43,173 bases of DNA, from assembly GCA_039934475.1 (NCBI GenBank), contig JBDTMC010000008.1:1-43173 (forward strand), in the 5' to 3' direction. Numbering within the stretch: the first letter of the stretch is position 1; each line of letters starts with the position of its first letter. Origin of the DNA: JBDTMC01 sp039934475 (GTDB lineage: Bacteria > Acidobacteriota > Terriglobia > Bryobacterales > Bryobacteraceae). The translations under genes were made by a program, and so were the position numbers. Below the pieces are notes generated by a model, which was not told the origin of the DNA, searched no databases, and worked only from the letters and a program-made list of their open reading frames with translations. Below are positions 15,276 through 23,893 of the stretch, in pieces.

Positions 15276-15803
15276 ATGACAGTTCGATCTCTTGTCGCGT
15301 TTTCAGCTACTGCAGTAATGACCTGCGCCCTACTGGGCGGTGCAGAGAAGCCTCGCAAGACCGCCAAGGCGGAGTTGAAGGACGCTTCCGGGAAGACCGT
15401 CGCCACGGCGACGTTCACGGCGGCAAAGGCTGGCGTTGTGATGTCGGTGAAGGGAATGGGGCTGCCCGCGGGCTCGCACGGAATCCACATCCACACGGTG
15501 GGGAAATGCGAAGCGCCGGGATTCACAACGGCCGGCGGCCACTTCAATCCGGCCATGAAGAAGCATGGACTTGAGAATCCCGATGGCCACCATGCGGGCG
15601 ATATGCCGAACATGACCGTACAAGCCAATGGGAAGGGTGTGTTTAAGACAACGATTGCGGGCGTGACGCTGGCAGGTACGGGTGACACGAGCCTCTTTAA
15701 GACGGATGGTACGGCTGTAGTTATCCACGAAAAGGCGGATGACTTGAAGACCGACCCGGCGGGGAATGCAGGCGCAAGAATTGCCTGCGGCGTGATTCAG
15801 TAG
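15276..15803 (+). CDS. sodC: Secreted Cu/Zn superoxide dismutase
   Basis: A 175-residue periplasmic or secreted superoxide dismutase converting superoxide to peroxide and oxygen. Residues 1-22 are a signal peptide. Copper ligands are visible as His71 and His73 (GIHIHTVGKC), bridging His89 (GGHFNP) and His151 (VVIHEKADD). Zinc ligands fit His97, His105/106 and Asp109 (GHHAGDMPN). The disulfide pair is Cys78 and Cys171, and the active-site Arg168 (GARIACGVI) is present, so the enzyme looks intact. AAGGAG lies about 9 nt before the ATG. It diverges from the copper-efflux array 64 nt away, so the two may share control of an envelope metal response. Confidence 0.97.
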   Translation: MTVRSLVAFSATAVMTCALLGGAEKPRKTAKAELKDASGKTVATATFTAAKAGVVMSVKGMGLPAGSHGIHIHTVGKCEAPGFTTAGGHFNPAMKKHGLENPDGHHAGDMPNMTVQANGKGVFKTTIAGVTLAGTGDTSLFKTDGTAVVIHEKADDLKTDPAGNAGARIACGVIQ

Positions 15804-15819
15804 GAAGGGGCGAGAACCT

Positions 15820-15846
15820 GATGGGCAGGGTAATAACCTGCCCATC
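15820..15846 (+). terminator. Hairpin behind sodC
   Basis: GATGGGCAGG (15820-15829) and CCTGCCCATC (15837-15846) form a perfect 10-bp stem with a 7-nt loop, 17 nt after the sodC stop. There is no U-tract, so it is a terminator or mRNA-stabilising hairpin rather than a textbook intrinsic terminator. Confidence 0.6.
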
Positions 15847-15944
15847 CCCCATCGCTTCAGATAAGTCCGAACGGAACTAATTTAACGAGACGTTCCCTGG
15901 TGGTATGGGGTTTGTGTCGGCAGTTAGATTCGGAGGAGAACCTG

Positions 15945-17015
15945 ATGCGAAAATTTCTATTGGCCGCGACTTTGACCGTGGCAACAGGATTGTTTGCCGC
16001 GGACCCCTACACAATTACTCAGCTCACCTCGGATGTTGCGGGCGTGGGCACTTTCACTGACACGAAACTGGTGAACGCGTGGGGATTGGCTCGGAGTCCA
16101 ACCGGGCCATGGTGGGTGAACGCAAACGGGACTGGATTGTCGCTTGTGTACGACGCGATGGGCGATCCAGGGTCAAGCCCGGTGATTGTGTCGGTGCAGG
16201 TACCGGCGGGAGGCACGCCACCCTCGGCGCCAACCGGACTGGTATTCAACAGCACAACGGCCTTCCCGCTCACACCTGGGAATCCATCGCTTTTCCTGTT
16301 TGTTACAGAAGGCGGTACGATCGCGGGCTGGAATCCTGCGGTGTCCCCCAGCCATGCGATTACCAAAATCGACAATAGCACCACGGGCGCTGTTTACAAG
16401 GGCGTCGCGTTGGGCATGTTGAATGGAGCGAACGTTCTGTACGCAGCTAACTTCCACGCGGGAACTGTAGAAGTGTATCGCGGAGACTTCGCGAAGGTGC
16501 CGCTGGACACGACGGCCTTCGTGGACCCGATGGTGCCGGCCGGGTATGGACCGTTCAACGTGGCCAACATCGGCGGTTTGATCTATGTGGCGTACGCAAA
16601 GCAGGATCCGGATGCGAAAGACGACGTTCCGGGTCCCGGTTTCGGTTATGTGACAATCTTCAACGCAGACGGCACGATGGTGCGGCGCCTGCAGCATGGC
16701 TCGTGGATGAACGCGCCGTGGGCGATAGTACAAGCGGGCAGCAACTTCGGCAGCATGAGCGGCATGATCATAGTGGGTAACTTCGGGAACGGGTCGGTGG
16801 TGGGCTTCGATGCGACGACGGGCGCAGTGGCTGCCATCATGCGGGGTCCGAACGGGAAGGCAGTGGTGATTCCGGGCCTATGGGGTCTGGGATTCGGGAA
16901 TGACGGCGCCGGCGGGCCATCGAGCAGTTTGTACTTTGCCGCGGGAGGCCGCAGTGAAGCACACGGACTGTTCGGCACTCTAACGGTGACGACACCGCCG
17001 CCGGGCGTTCAGTAA
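15945..17015 (+). CDS. Secreted TIGR03118-family protein
   Basis: A 356-residue exported protein with signal peptide MRKFLLAATLTVATGLFAAD. It shows the family features: an N-terminal TDTKLVNAWGLARSPTGPWWVNANGTGLS segment, repeated blade-like units (GTIAGWNPAVSPSH, NVLYAANFHAGTVEVYRGDF, FNVANIGGLIYVAYAKQDPD, FGSMSGMIIVGNFGNGSVVGFD) and the end LWGLGFGNDGAGGPSSSLYFAAG. The pattern is that of a beta-propeller. No activity is known for the family. The start at 15945 is set by GGAGGAG and the signal peptide; the frame is open 15 codons further upstream. It is a single gene between two hairpins. Confidence 0.88.
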   Translation: MRKFLLAATLTVATGLFAADPYTITQLTSDVAGVGTFTDTKLVNAWGLARSPTGPWWVNANGTGLSLVYDAMGDPGSSPVIVSVQVPAGGTPPSAPTGLVFNSTTAFPLTPGNPSLFLFVTEGGTIAGWNPAVSPSHAITKIDNSTTGAVYKGVALGMLNGANVLYAANFHAGTVEVYRGDFAKVPLDTTAFVDPMVPAGYGPFNVANIGGLIYVAYAKQDPDAKDDVPGPGFGYVTIFNADGTMVRRLQHGSWMNAPWAIVQAGSNFGSMSGMIIVGNFGNGSVVGFDATTGAVAAIMRGPNGKAVVIPGLWGLGFGNDGAGGPSSSLYFAAGGRSEAHGLFGTLTVTTPPPGVQ

Positions 17016-17025
17016 GTGGTTGGGT

Positions 17026-17049
17026 GGGGAGGGCAAAAGTGCCCTCCCC
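17026..17049 (+). terminator. Hairpin behind the TIGR03118 gene
   Basis: GGGGAGGGCA (17026-17035) and TGCCCTCCCC (17040-17049) make a perfect 10-bp GC-rich stem with an AAAG loop, 10 nt after the stop. No U-run follows. Confidence 0.65.
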
Positions 17050-17101
17050 GCTAAGGATTGCACCGGGCTTGCTTGTGATAGGTTGAAGGTTCGGTGAATC
17101 C

Positions 17102-19402
17102 ATGACGACTCCAGATTCCGCCCTCGACCGGCGGGCCTTTTTACTAGGCTCAGCCGCAGCTTCCGCCGGCATCCTCTCCGCTCAGAGCAAGCCCCCCGCC
17201 GATGCTATCCGACGTGTTTACGAATTGAACCGCAAATGGTTATTTGGCGGTAAGACAAAGGCTGGTTTTCACGCGCCTGAGTTCGACGATTCGAAGTGGG
17301 AGAAAGTAGTTTTACCCCACTCCAACGCGCGCCTGCCATGGCACAGTTTTGAAGAAGCCGATTTCCAATATGTGTCGGCTTACCGGCGCCACTTCCCTGC
17401 CCTCGCAGCATGGAAGGGTAAGCGAGTGTTTGTGAACTTTGCGGGCGCGATGACGGCGTCAACGGTTTTTGTTAACGGCAAGGAACTGGGTGAATACAAG
17501 GGCGGCTATACGCCATTCTCCTTCGAAATTACGGATCATCTGAAGTACGGAGGGAGTAACGTTCTGGCGGTGCAACTGGATTCCACAGAACGTAAAGATA
17601 TTCCGCCGTTTGGCGATAACATCGACTACCTGACCTTCGGCGGTATCTATCGCGATGTGAGTATCCGGGTGGTACCGAAGACGTTTCTGGATAATGTACA
17701 GGCGCGTCCTTTGCGTCCGTTAGAAGAGAGCCGCGCGGTGCGGGTGCGTTGCTATTTGAACGGCAGCGGCGGAGGAACGCTGACGGTTGAATTGAGGGAT
17801 GGCGAGACGGTATTGAAGAGCGCCACGGCGAAGCTAACTTCGGCGGCCGAGTATCACGAGTTAGTGCTGGAATCGCTTGGCGCGATCGAGTTGTGGGATT
17901 TGAAGAAGCCGCGGCTGTATACGGTTGTGGCGAAGCTGGCTGGCGACGATGGCGGCAGCGACGAATACAAGACGCGAGTTGGATTCCGGGAGGCGACGTT
18001 TACCCCTCAGGGTTTCCTGTTGAACGGGCAGCCTATCAAGATCCGCGGTTTGAACCGTCATCAGACTTACCCTTACGTGGGTGGGGCGATGCCGGCGCGA
18101 GTGAACAGGCGCGATGCGTGGATTCTGCGAAAAGAACTGCACTTGAATCTGGTGCGGACGTCTCACTATCCGCAGTCGGTAGAGTTCCTGGACGCGTGCG
18201 ACGAGTTGGGTTTGCTGGTGCTGGAGGAGATTCCGGGCTGGCAGTTTATCGGCAACAAGGACTGGCAGGACATTACGGTGCGCAACATCGACGAGATGAT
18301 TCGGCGCGACTGGAATCATCCGTCGATCATCCTGTGGGGCGTTCGGATTAACGAGTCGCAGGATAGCCACGACTTCTATGTGCGCACCAATGCGCTGGCC
18401 CATTCCCTGGACGACGCACGGCAGACGGGCGGTATTCGGTATCTCTACGATTCGGAACTTCTGGAAGACGTTTTCACGATGAACGACTTTGGCTTCCCAC
18501 TGCGAAAGCCGAATCACCCGCTGTATTTGAATACTGAATTCAACGGGCATATGTTCTCAACCAAGCGGTTCGATAACATCACGCGGGTAGCAGAGCATGT
18601 GACGCGGCACGCACGGGTGCACGACCAACTGGCGAGCGACAAAGCCTACGCGGGCGGCATTGGATGGTGCGCGTTCGACTACAACACGCACTCCAATTTC
18701 GGTTCAGGCGACCACATCTGTTATCACGGCGTGAGTGATATCTTCCGCATTCCGAAACCGGCCGCATACTTCTATCAATCGCAATGCGACCCGGACGAGG
18801 AAGTGGTGCTACAAGCGGGCTTCTTCTGGTCGTCGGGCGATCATTCGGAGGCGGGTGGTACGGGTGCGGTGCCGATTCTGTCGAATTGCGAGCACTTGAA
18901 GATTTATTATGCCGGCACGTTGAAGGTGGAGTTGGATCCGGACCGCAAGACGTTCCCTCATCTGAAATACGCACCGTTCACGATGAACTTCAGCGACCTT
19001 CCCTTGAACCCGTGGGGCGATTTGAAAATCGAAGGCTACATTGGCGACAGGCTGGCCAAGACGCTGATTCTGTCTGGAACAGGTAAAGACACTGATTTGA
19101 AGGTGCTGCCGGATGAGACGGAGTTGGTGGCGGACGGACGCGATGCCACGCGCGTGGTGCTGCTGGTTACCGATGAGCACGGGAACATCCGGAATTTCGC
19201 GACAGGCGCGGTGTCGTTATCCTTGACGGGTCCGGCGGAGATTGTGGGTGAAAATCCGTTTGCGATTACGGGCGGCACGGGCGCCATCTGGATCAAGGCC
19301 AAGGAAGCGCCAGGAACGGTGAAACTGACGGCGAAGCATCCGTACCTGGGCCCGCGCACGGTCGAAATTCGGGTGAAGGCCGCTCCGCCGGAGTACCTGT
19401 AA
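17102..19402 (+). CDS. Tat-exported GH2-family glycosidase (beta-galactosidase-like)
   Basis: 766 residues. The N-terminus has a twin-arginine signal (DRRAFLLGSAAASAGILSAQ). A jelly-roll sugar-binding domain follows (ELNRKWLF, VFVNFAGAMTASTVFVNGKELGEYKGGYTPF), then an immunoglobulin-like domain and the catalytic barrel starting KIRGLNRHQTYPYVG. RTSHYPQSVEFLDACDELGLLVLEEI is the family signature. The acid/base is Glu418 (WGVRINESQD) and the likely nucleophile is Glu479 (LYLNTEFNGH). Two further beta domains end the protein. It should remove beta-linked galactose or a related sugar outside the cytoplasm; the substrate cannot be fixed from sequence. The next gene starts 7 nt after the stop. Confidence 0.92.
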   Translation: MTTPDSALDRRAFLLGSAAASAGILSAQSKPPADAIRRVYELNRKWLFGGKTKAGFHAPEFDDSKWEKVVLPHSNARLPWHSFEEADFQYVSAYRRHFPALAAWKGKRVFVNFAGAMTASTVFVNGKELGEYKGGYTPFSFEITDHLKYGGSNVLAVQLDSTERKDIPPFGDNIDYLTFGGIYRDVSIRVVPKTFLDNVQARPLRPLEESRAVRVRCYLNGSGGGTLTVELRDGETVLKSATAKLTSAAEYHELVLESLGAIELWDLKKPRLYTVVAKLAGDDGGSDEYKTRVGFREATFTPQGFLLNGQPIKIRGLNRHQTYPYVGGAMPARVNRRDAWILRKELHLNLVRTSHYPQSVEFLDACDELGLLVLEEIPGWQFIGNKDWQDITVRNIDEMIRRDWNHPSIILWGVRINESQDSHDFYVRTNALAHSLDDARQTGGIRYLYDSELLEDVFTMNDFGFPLRKPNHPLYLNTEFNGHMFSTKRFDNITRVAEHVTRHARVHDQLASDKAYAGGIGWCAFDYNTHSNFGSGDHICYHGVSDIFRIPKPAAYFYQSQCDPDEEVVLQAGFFWSSGDHSEAGGTGAVPILSNCEHLKIYYAGTLKVELDPDRKTFPHLKYAPFTMNFSDLPLNPWGDLKIEGYIGDRLAKTLILSGTGKDTDLKVLPDETELVADGRDATRVVLLVTDEHGNIRNFATGAVSLSLTGPAEIVGENPFAITGGTGAIWIKAKEAPGTVKLTAKHPYLGPRTVEIRVKAAPPEYL

Positions 19403-19409
19403 GCGGGCA

Positions 19410-20816
19410 ATGAAGCCGCTGATTGTCTTTGCGCTGGGGTTCGCGGTGCGGGCAGCGATCGTCGCCGCGAACCCGATTATATGGGGCGGGGATAGTGTCC
19501 TGCGACTTTTTGACCGGTTCACGCTGGTGAAATCGCACCAGCTACCCCTGCTGCAGATCCTAATTGCCGGAGTGTCGGCGATCTCGATGGATCCCTTGCT
19601 GGTGCAACTGTTGATGGCGTTGGTCGGCGCCGCCGCGGGGCTGGGGTTCTATTGGATGGCGGCTGACCTATACGGCGAGGAGATGGCGTTTCTGGCCGCG
19701 CTTTTGTTCGTCACACACCCTTTCATTCTTGCCGTTTCCACTGTGCCTTTTCAGGAGATCCTGATGCTGGCGGGCTTGCTGTTTGCTTTCCATTTTTTCT
19801 TTGTGGAGCGATGGTGGCTGGCGAGCTTGTGCCTGGCGGCAGCGTGCCTGACGCGTCATGAAGCGTGGCTGGCGTGCCCGGTGTTTGCTGTAGCCTATTT
19901 CTGGATGAAGGACCGGACGGTGCGAGGCGCGCTGGTGGCCGCCGCTTTGTTCGGGTGGATGCCGGTGGCGTGGATGATGATGCGTGGCGGGTTGAGCCCA
20001 GCAGGCCATTTCGTGATTGAGCCTCCACAGTCTTGGCGACGGCTGCTGCGGTATGTGTACATCGGGTGGATCAGCGTGAAGTTCACGCAACTGCCGGTGG
20101 TGGTGTTGAGTGTGTGTGGCGGCTGGCATCTGTTCCGGAACTGGCGCCGCCTGGATTGGCGGTGGTGGATGGCGATCTCCTTCGTTTGTTTGTTCCTTGG
20201 GGCTCTGCCATTTTCGGCACATGGTGTGATGCCCGATCCGGAGCGTTATGTCACGTCTCGAGAAGCACATCTCCCGATGTTCGCGATGCTGCTGCTGGCA
20301 GGTTTCGGTCTTATGCTGTGGCCGCGCTGGCGAAGGGTGTTGGTGGGAGTAAGCGTAGTACTGGGTTTGGCCCAAGCGCTTTGGTACGTGCGTGTCCAAA
20401 GCTCAGACAGCTCGACGCAGGTAGATTATCGCTTGGCGCAATATTTGGACCGCTCCGTTCAACGGGGCGAACGGGTGCTGCTGCTGGTGCCGCCGTCCGA
20501 CAGGGAGGCAACCGGATTGTTTTTGGAGAAGGCTCGCGAGACGGGTGGTGAGGAAGGGTTGCGACGGGCGCGTGAGGAGCTGCGGGAGGTGGAGGCGACT
20601 CCGTTTGAGTTTCAACGCGTGGTTGTGTATTCGCGCCTGGGGAGAGATCGGTTTCTGAAGCCTCCGGCACCGTGCGGCGAGTGGGTCGCGATTTGGAGTA
20701 GGTATCCGGAGGCGGAGGGAGAACTGGCGGGGGCTAGACCTGTAGAGGTGATACGGTCAGGGGCTGAGGTTGTGCGTGTTTTGCGGCGGGATTGTGGTGT
20801 GGTGGTCGATCCCTGA
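19410..20816 (+). CDS. GT-C-type multi-pass membrane glycosyltransferase-like protein
   Basis: 468 residues with about nine hydrophobic segments. After the first helix comes WGGDSVLRLFDRF, a luminal Asp loop as in family 39/83 glycosyltransferases. Then follow LYGEEMAFLAALLFVTHPFILAVST, FQEILMLAGLLFAFHFFFVERWW and CLTRHEAW. The C-terminal 130 residues are soluble (YRLAQYLDRSVQRGERVLLLVPPSDREATGLFLEKA). Proteins of this build transfer sugars from polyprenyl-phosphate carriers to proteins or glycans at the outer face of the membrane. It follows the GH2 gene by 7 nt, so the two are co-transcribed. The stop codon falls inside a dispersed repeat at 20811, so the last residues may have been added by the repeat. 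Confidence 0.82.
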   Translation: MKPLIVFALGFAVRAAIVAANPIIWGGDSVLRLFDRFTLVKSHQLPLLQILIAGVSAISMDPLLVQLLMALVGAAAGLGFYWMAADLYGEEMAFLAALLFVTHPFILAVSTVPFQEILMLAGLLFAFHFFFVERWWLASLCLAAACLTRHEAWLACPVFAVAYFWMKDRTVRGALVAAALFGWMPVAWMMMRGGLSPAGHFVIEPPQSWRRLLRYVYIGWISVKFTQLPVVVLSVCGGWHLFRNWRRLDWRWWMAISFVCLFLGALPFSAHGVMPDPERYVTSREAHLPMFAMLLLAGFGLMLWPRWRRVLVGVSVVLGLAQALWYVRVQSSDSSTQVDYRLAQYLDRSVQRGERVLLLVPPSDREATGLFLEKARETGGEEGLRRAREELREVEATPFEFQRVVVYSRLGRDRFLKPPAPCGEWVAIWSRYPEAEGELAGARPVEVIRSGAEVVRVLRRDCGVVVDP

Positions 20817-20827
20817 CGGTCGCGGCT
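20811..20827. repeat. Dispersed short repeat, copy 2
   Basis: The core CCCTGACGGTCGCGGCT matches copy 1 at 12553 with one substitution. It supplies the TGA stop (20814-20816) of the membrane glycosyltransferase-like gene. Confidence 0.6.
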
Positions 20828-20868
20828 GCGTGAGGGGCCATACGGTAAAGGGTGTTTGGCGCGGGCGT

Positions 20869-21282
20869 TTAGTGGACGGTGTATTGGGCTTTGAGACCGA
20901 AAGGGGCGACTTCGATGTCGAAGCTGTGGCCGTCAGAGCGGACCATCTGGTATGTGCCTCGCATTTGACCTGTGGGTGTCTTTAGAGGGCACCAGGAGGA
21001 GTATTTGAAGCTCTGACCAGGGGCGAGGGTGGGCTGCTTACCAACGACGCCTGGGCCTTTTACTTCCTCGACGTTATCGAGGGCGTCTGTGATGATCCAG
21101 TGGCGGCTGACGAGTTGAACGGTTTCCAGTCCCTGGTTCGTGATTCGCACTGTGTATGAGAAGACCCACTCGCCCATTTGCGGGCGCGAATTTTCCGGCG
21201 AATATTGGGAAAGCACTTCCACGCGGACACCTTCGGTGACGGCTTCGGACATCGGAACGAGTTCCCAGTGTAGATCGGGCAT
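20869..21282 (-). CDS. apaG: ApaG protein
   Basis: A 137-residue ApaG/FN3-like protein: GVRVEVLSQYSPENSRPQMGEWVFSYTVRITNQGLETVQLVSRHWIITDA, then GPGVVGKQPTLAPGQSFKYSSWCPLKTPTGQMRGTYQM. These strands are typical of ApaG, a small immunoglobulin-fold protein linked to magnesium/cobalt resistance and dinucleoside-polyphosphate metabolism; its exact action is uncertain. An internal ATG (MSEAVTEGVRVEV, at 21252) would give the usual length of about 127 residues, so the true start could be there. It lies 27 nt after the HigA-like gene, at the end of the pcrA array. Confidence 0.93.
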   Translation of the reverse strand: MPDLHWELVPMSEAVTEGVRVEVLSQYSPENSRPQMGEWVFSYTVRITNQGLETVQLVSRHWIITDALDNVEEVKGPGVVGKQPTLAPGQSFKYSSWCPLKTPTGQMRGTYQMVRSDGHSFDIEVAPFGLKAQYTVH

Positions 21283-21309
21283 GGTGAGGGCTATGATAGC
21301 AGGGCGCGG

Positions 21310-21735
21310 CTAGGGGTGGAATAGTTTTGGGGGAACGCGGAAGTAGTTACCCAGTTGTTTGGCCTGGCCGCGGGAGATGGGGCGGCGGCCTTCGAGGGCT
21401 TCGCGGGCGATTTGGGGGTTGCCGAAGAAGTCGGAGATGTCGCGGAGTTCGAGGCCACGGGCTTCGAGAAGACGGCGGAGAGTCTCGTGAGGCTTGGGAG
21501 GTTCAGCAGGGCCGTCGTCCTCGTCTTCATCCGGGTCAGAGCCTTCCACCGTACTTTCAAATGCCTCGATCAGCAGGACGACCAATGCGAGCAGTTTCTC
21601 TTCTTCCGGACCGAGGTTCTCTCCTTTCTCCATGAGGCCTTCGGCGACGGAGAGCATGTGGTCGTGCTCTTCTTCGCTCTCAATGACGACAGGGCGTGCG
21701 GTGGCAAGGAGTTCGGCGTAACGATCAAGATTCAT
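21310..21735 (-). CDS. HigA-like antitoxin/XRE regulator without toxin partner
   Basis: A 141-residue protein. The N-terminal half is helical and resembles the HigA oligomerisation part (NLDRYAELLATARPVVIESEEEHDHMLSVAEGLMEK, EEEKLLALVVLLIEAFE). An acidic linker (DPDEDEDDG) leads to a C-terminal helix-turn-helix (LRRLLEARGLELRDISDFFGNPQIAREALEGRRPISRGQAKQLGNYF). This is the HigA layout, but no HigB toxin gene lies on either side. The start overlaps the stop of the methyltransferase gene by 4 nt. It may act as a repressor or solitary antitoxin. Confidence 0.8.
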   Translation of the reverse strand: MNLDRYAELLATARPVVIESEEEHDHMLSVAEGLMEKGENLGPEEEKLLALVVLLIEAFESTVEGSDPDEDEDDGPAEPPKPHETLRRLLEARGLELRDISDFFGNPQIAREALEGRRPISRGQAKQLGNYFRVPPKLFHP

Positions 21736-22352
21736 TGGGCTCGCTCAAAGGTGAGGAAGTATTGGTGTACGAGGAAGTCCTCGGATTTCGCGAGGCGGAA
21801 GCCGGCGGCCTTAAACTCGGCGATGACCTGATCGCGTTCGATCTTCATTTCGGGGGGCGGACCGACGGGGAGAGTGCGTTTGAAGAAGTCGATGATGACA
21901 ATGCGGCCGCCGGGTTTGAGGGCGCGGTCGAGCTTTTTGTAGTAAGCCGGGCGGTCTTCGATGTGGTGGAGGACGTCGCAAAAGAAGATGGTGTCGATGG
22001 CGGCTGAGGGGAGGCGCGGATCATCGGGCGCGGCGAGGATGGTCTGGTAGTTGGGCGGCGCGCCTTCGGCACCCATTTTGAGGAGCTTTTCATCAATGTC
22101 CACTGCCAATACAGAGCGCGCGTGATTGGCGAAGCGGCGCGCGAAGTAGCCGGTGCCGGCGCCGATGTCGGCGATGACTTCGGTGGGCTTGAGGCTGAGA
22201 GCCATGACCACTTCGTGAGGCTTTTGCCAGCCATTGCGGGCGGGATCGTTGAGGATCTTCGCGTATTCGGCGGCATCCGCCGGAGGGTGGTGCTGATGTT
22301 TAACCTGGCCAGCCAATGTGGCGGCGAGCAGGAACGGAACTAAGAGGCGCAT
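21732..22352 (-). CDS. Exported class I methyltransferase-like protein
   Basis: 206 residues. The first 16 (MRLLVPFLLAATLAGQ) read as a signal peptide and are followed by KHQHHPPADAAEYAKILNDPARNGWQKPHEVVMAL. The fold is a Rossmann-like SAM methyltransferase: motif I VIADIGAGTGYFARRF (59-73), acidic loop LAVDIDEKLL, motif IV IDTIFFCDVLHHIEDRPAYYKKLDRALKPGGRIVIIDFF. A GGAGGG site precedes the ATG. The combination of an export signal with a SAM-dependent fold is odd, since SAM is cytoplasmic, yet it is known in bacterial families. It starts 4 nt after the permease gene. Confidence 0.88.
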   Translation of the reverse strand: MRLLVPFLLAATLAGQVKHQHHPPADAAEYAKILNDPARNGWQKPHEVVMALSLKPTEVIADIGAGTGYFARRFANHARSVLAVDIDEKLLKMGAEGAPPNYQTILAAPDDPRLPSAAIDTIFFCDVLHHIEDRPAYYKKLDRALKPGGRIVIIDFFKRTLPVGPPPEMKIERDQVIAEFKAAGFRLAKSEDFLVHQYFLTFERAQ

Positions 22353-22356
22353 GTGA

Positions 22357-23856
22357 TTATCCCTCCGACTGGGCGGCGGCGCGCTGCTTTCCCGAGAAAA
22401 AGTAGACCGCCAAACCTAAGACGAGCCAGACGAAGAAACGCATCCAAGTGGCGAGCGGCAGGCCGAGCATGAGGATGAGGCAGAGGAAGATGGCGACACA
22501 GGGAAGGAAGGGCGACCAGGGAACGCGGAAGCCGCGTTTGCGACCGGGATCGGTACGGCGGAGAACAATGACTCCGGCGGAGACGAGGGCGAAGGCGAAG
22601 AGGGTGCCGATGTTGGAGAGTTCGGCGAACGTCCCGATGTCCCAGATGCCGGCGGGGATACCGACGACGAGACCGGCGATCCAGGTGCTGACGTGAGGCG
22701 TGCGGTGCTTCTTATGGACGCGAGAGAAGAGGCCAGGGAGCAGTTTGTCGCGGGACATTGCGAACCAGATGCGGGCTTGGCCGTATTGGAAGACGAGCAG
22801 GGAGGAGAGCATGCCGAAGAGGGCTCCGACGGTGACCCAGCGGCGAAGGTTATCGTAACCGATGGCTTTGAGGGCGTTGGCGACCGGGGCGTCGTTGGCG
22901 AGAGTCCTATAGTCGACGATGCCCGTGAGGACGACACAGACCGAGACGTAGAGCACGGTGCAGATGATGAGCGTTCCGACGATGCCGATGGGCATGTCGC
23001 GGGCGGGGTTCTTGCATTCCTCGGCGGCGGTGGAGACGGAGTCAAAGCCGATGTAGGTGAAGAAGACGATGGCCGCGCCGGAGATGATGCCGGAGAATCC
23101 GTTGGGCGCGAAGGGGTGCCAGAGGCCCGGTTTAATGGCGCGACTGGCGCCGAAGACGAAGATCCCGATGGCGACGATCTTGATCAACACCATGATGTTG
23201 TTGGAGACCGCGCCTTCCTTGACTCCAAGGACTAAGATCCAGGAGAGGACCATGAGGATGAGAAAGGCGGGCAGGTTGAAATAGCTGCCGGTCATGTGGC
23301 CATTCATGACCATGGGTTCAGAGAGGGACCGCGGGAGATGGACTCCGAAGAGGCCGTCGAGCATGTCGTTGAAATAGGCGGAAAAGCCGACAGCGACGGC
23401 CATGTTACTCACTGCGTATTCGAGGATGAGGTCCCAGCCGATGATCCAGGCGAAGATCTCGCCGAGAGTGGCGTAGGCATAGGTGTAGGCGCTGCCGGCG
23501 ATGGGGATCATCGACGACAGTTCGGCGTAACAGAGGGCGGCGAACGCGCAGGCGAAGGCGACGAGGATGAAGGAAACGGAGATGGCGGGACCGGCGCCAG
23601 GGCGTCCGGCGGCCTGGATGTGCTGGAAGCCGGACATGACGATATCGAGCACCGGGGCGTGCCAGATGGACGGAAACTCGAGGACGGTTCCGGCCGCGGC
23701 GGTGCCTGTGAGAGTGAAGATGCCGGAGCCAATGACGGCTCCGACACCGAGGGCAATGAGGCTCCACGGGCCCAGCGTTTTGCTGAGGCGCTTTGAGGGC
23801 TCCTCGGACTCCTTGAGTAATGCGTCGATACTCTTACGCCGAAAGAGCTGGCTCAT
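22357..23856 (-). CDS. APC-superfamily amino acid permease (cationic amino acid type)
   Basis: 499 residues with about twelve to fourteen membrane helices. A cytoplasmic N-terminus (LLKESEEPSKRLSKTLGPWSLIALGVGAVIGSGIF) holds the APC signature GSGIF in the first helix. FVFFTYIGFDSVSTAAEECKNPARDMPIGI is the sixth-helix region typical of the cationic amino acid transporter branch, and FGMLSSLLVFQYGQARIWFAMSRDKLLP follows. It imports amino acids by proton symport or exchange; the substrate is not fixed by sequence. A GAGGG ribosome-binding site precedes the ATG. It lies between the small basic protein (37 nt) and the methyltransferase (4 nt). Confidence 0.93.
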   Translation of the reverse strand: MSQLFRRKSIDALLKESEEPSKRLSKTLGPWSLIALGVGAVIGSGIFTLTGTAAAGTVLEFPSIWHAPVLDIVMSGFQHIQAAGRPGAGPAISVSFILVAFACAFAALCYAELSSMIPIAGSAYTYAYATLGEIFAWIIGWDLILEYAVSNMAVAVGFSAYFNDMLDGLFGVHLPRSLSEPMVMNGHMTGSYFNLPAFLILMVLSWILVLGVKEGAVSNNIMVLIKIVAIGIFVFGASRAIKPGLWHPFAPNGFSGIISGAAIVFFTYIGFDSVSTAAEECKNPARDMPIGIVGTLIICTVLYVSVCVVLTGIVDYRTLANDAPVANALKAIGYDNLRRWVTVGALFGMLSSLLVFQYGQARIWFAMSRDKLLPGLFSRVHKKHRTPHVSTWIAGLVVGIPAGIWDIGTFAELSNIGTLFAFALVSAGVIVLRRTDPGRKRGFRVPWSPFLPCVAIFLCLILMLGLPLATWMRFFVWLVLGLAVYFFSGKQRAAAQSEG

Positions 23857-23893
23857 GAGGGGCCCTCGTGATTATGGAGTTAGTAACGGCAGG

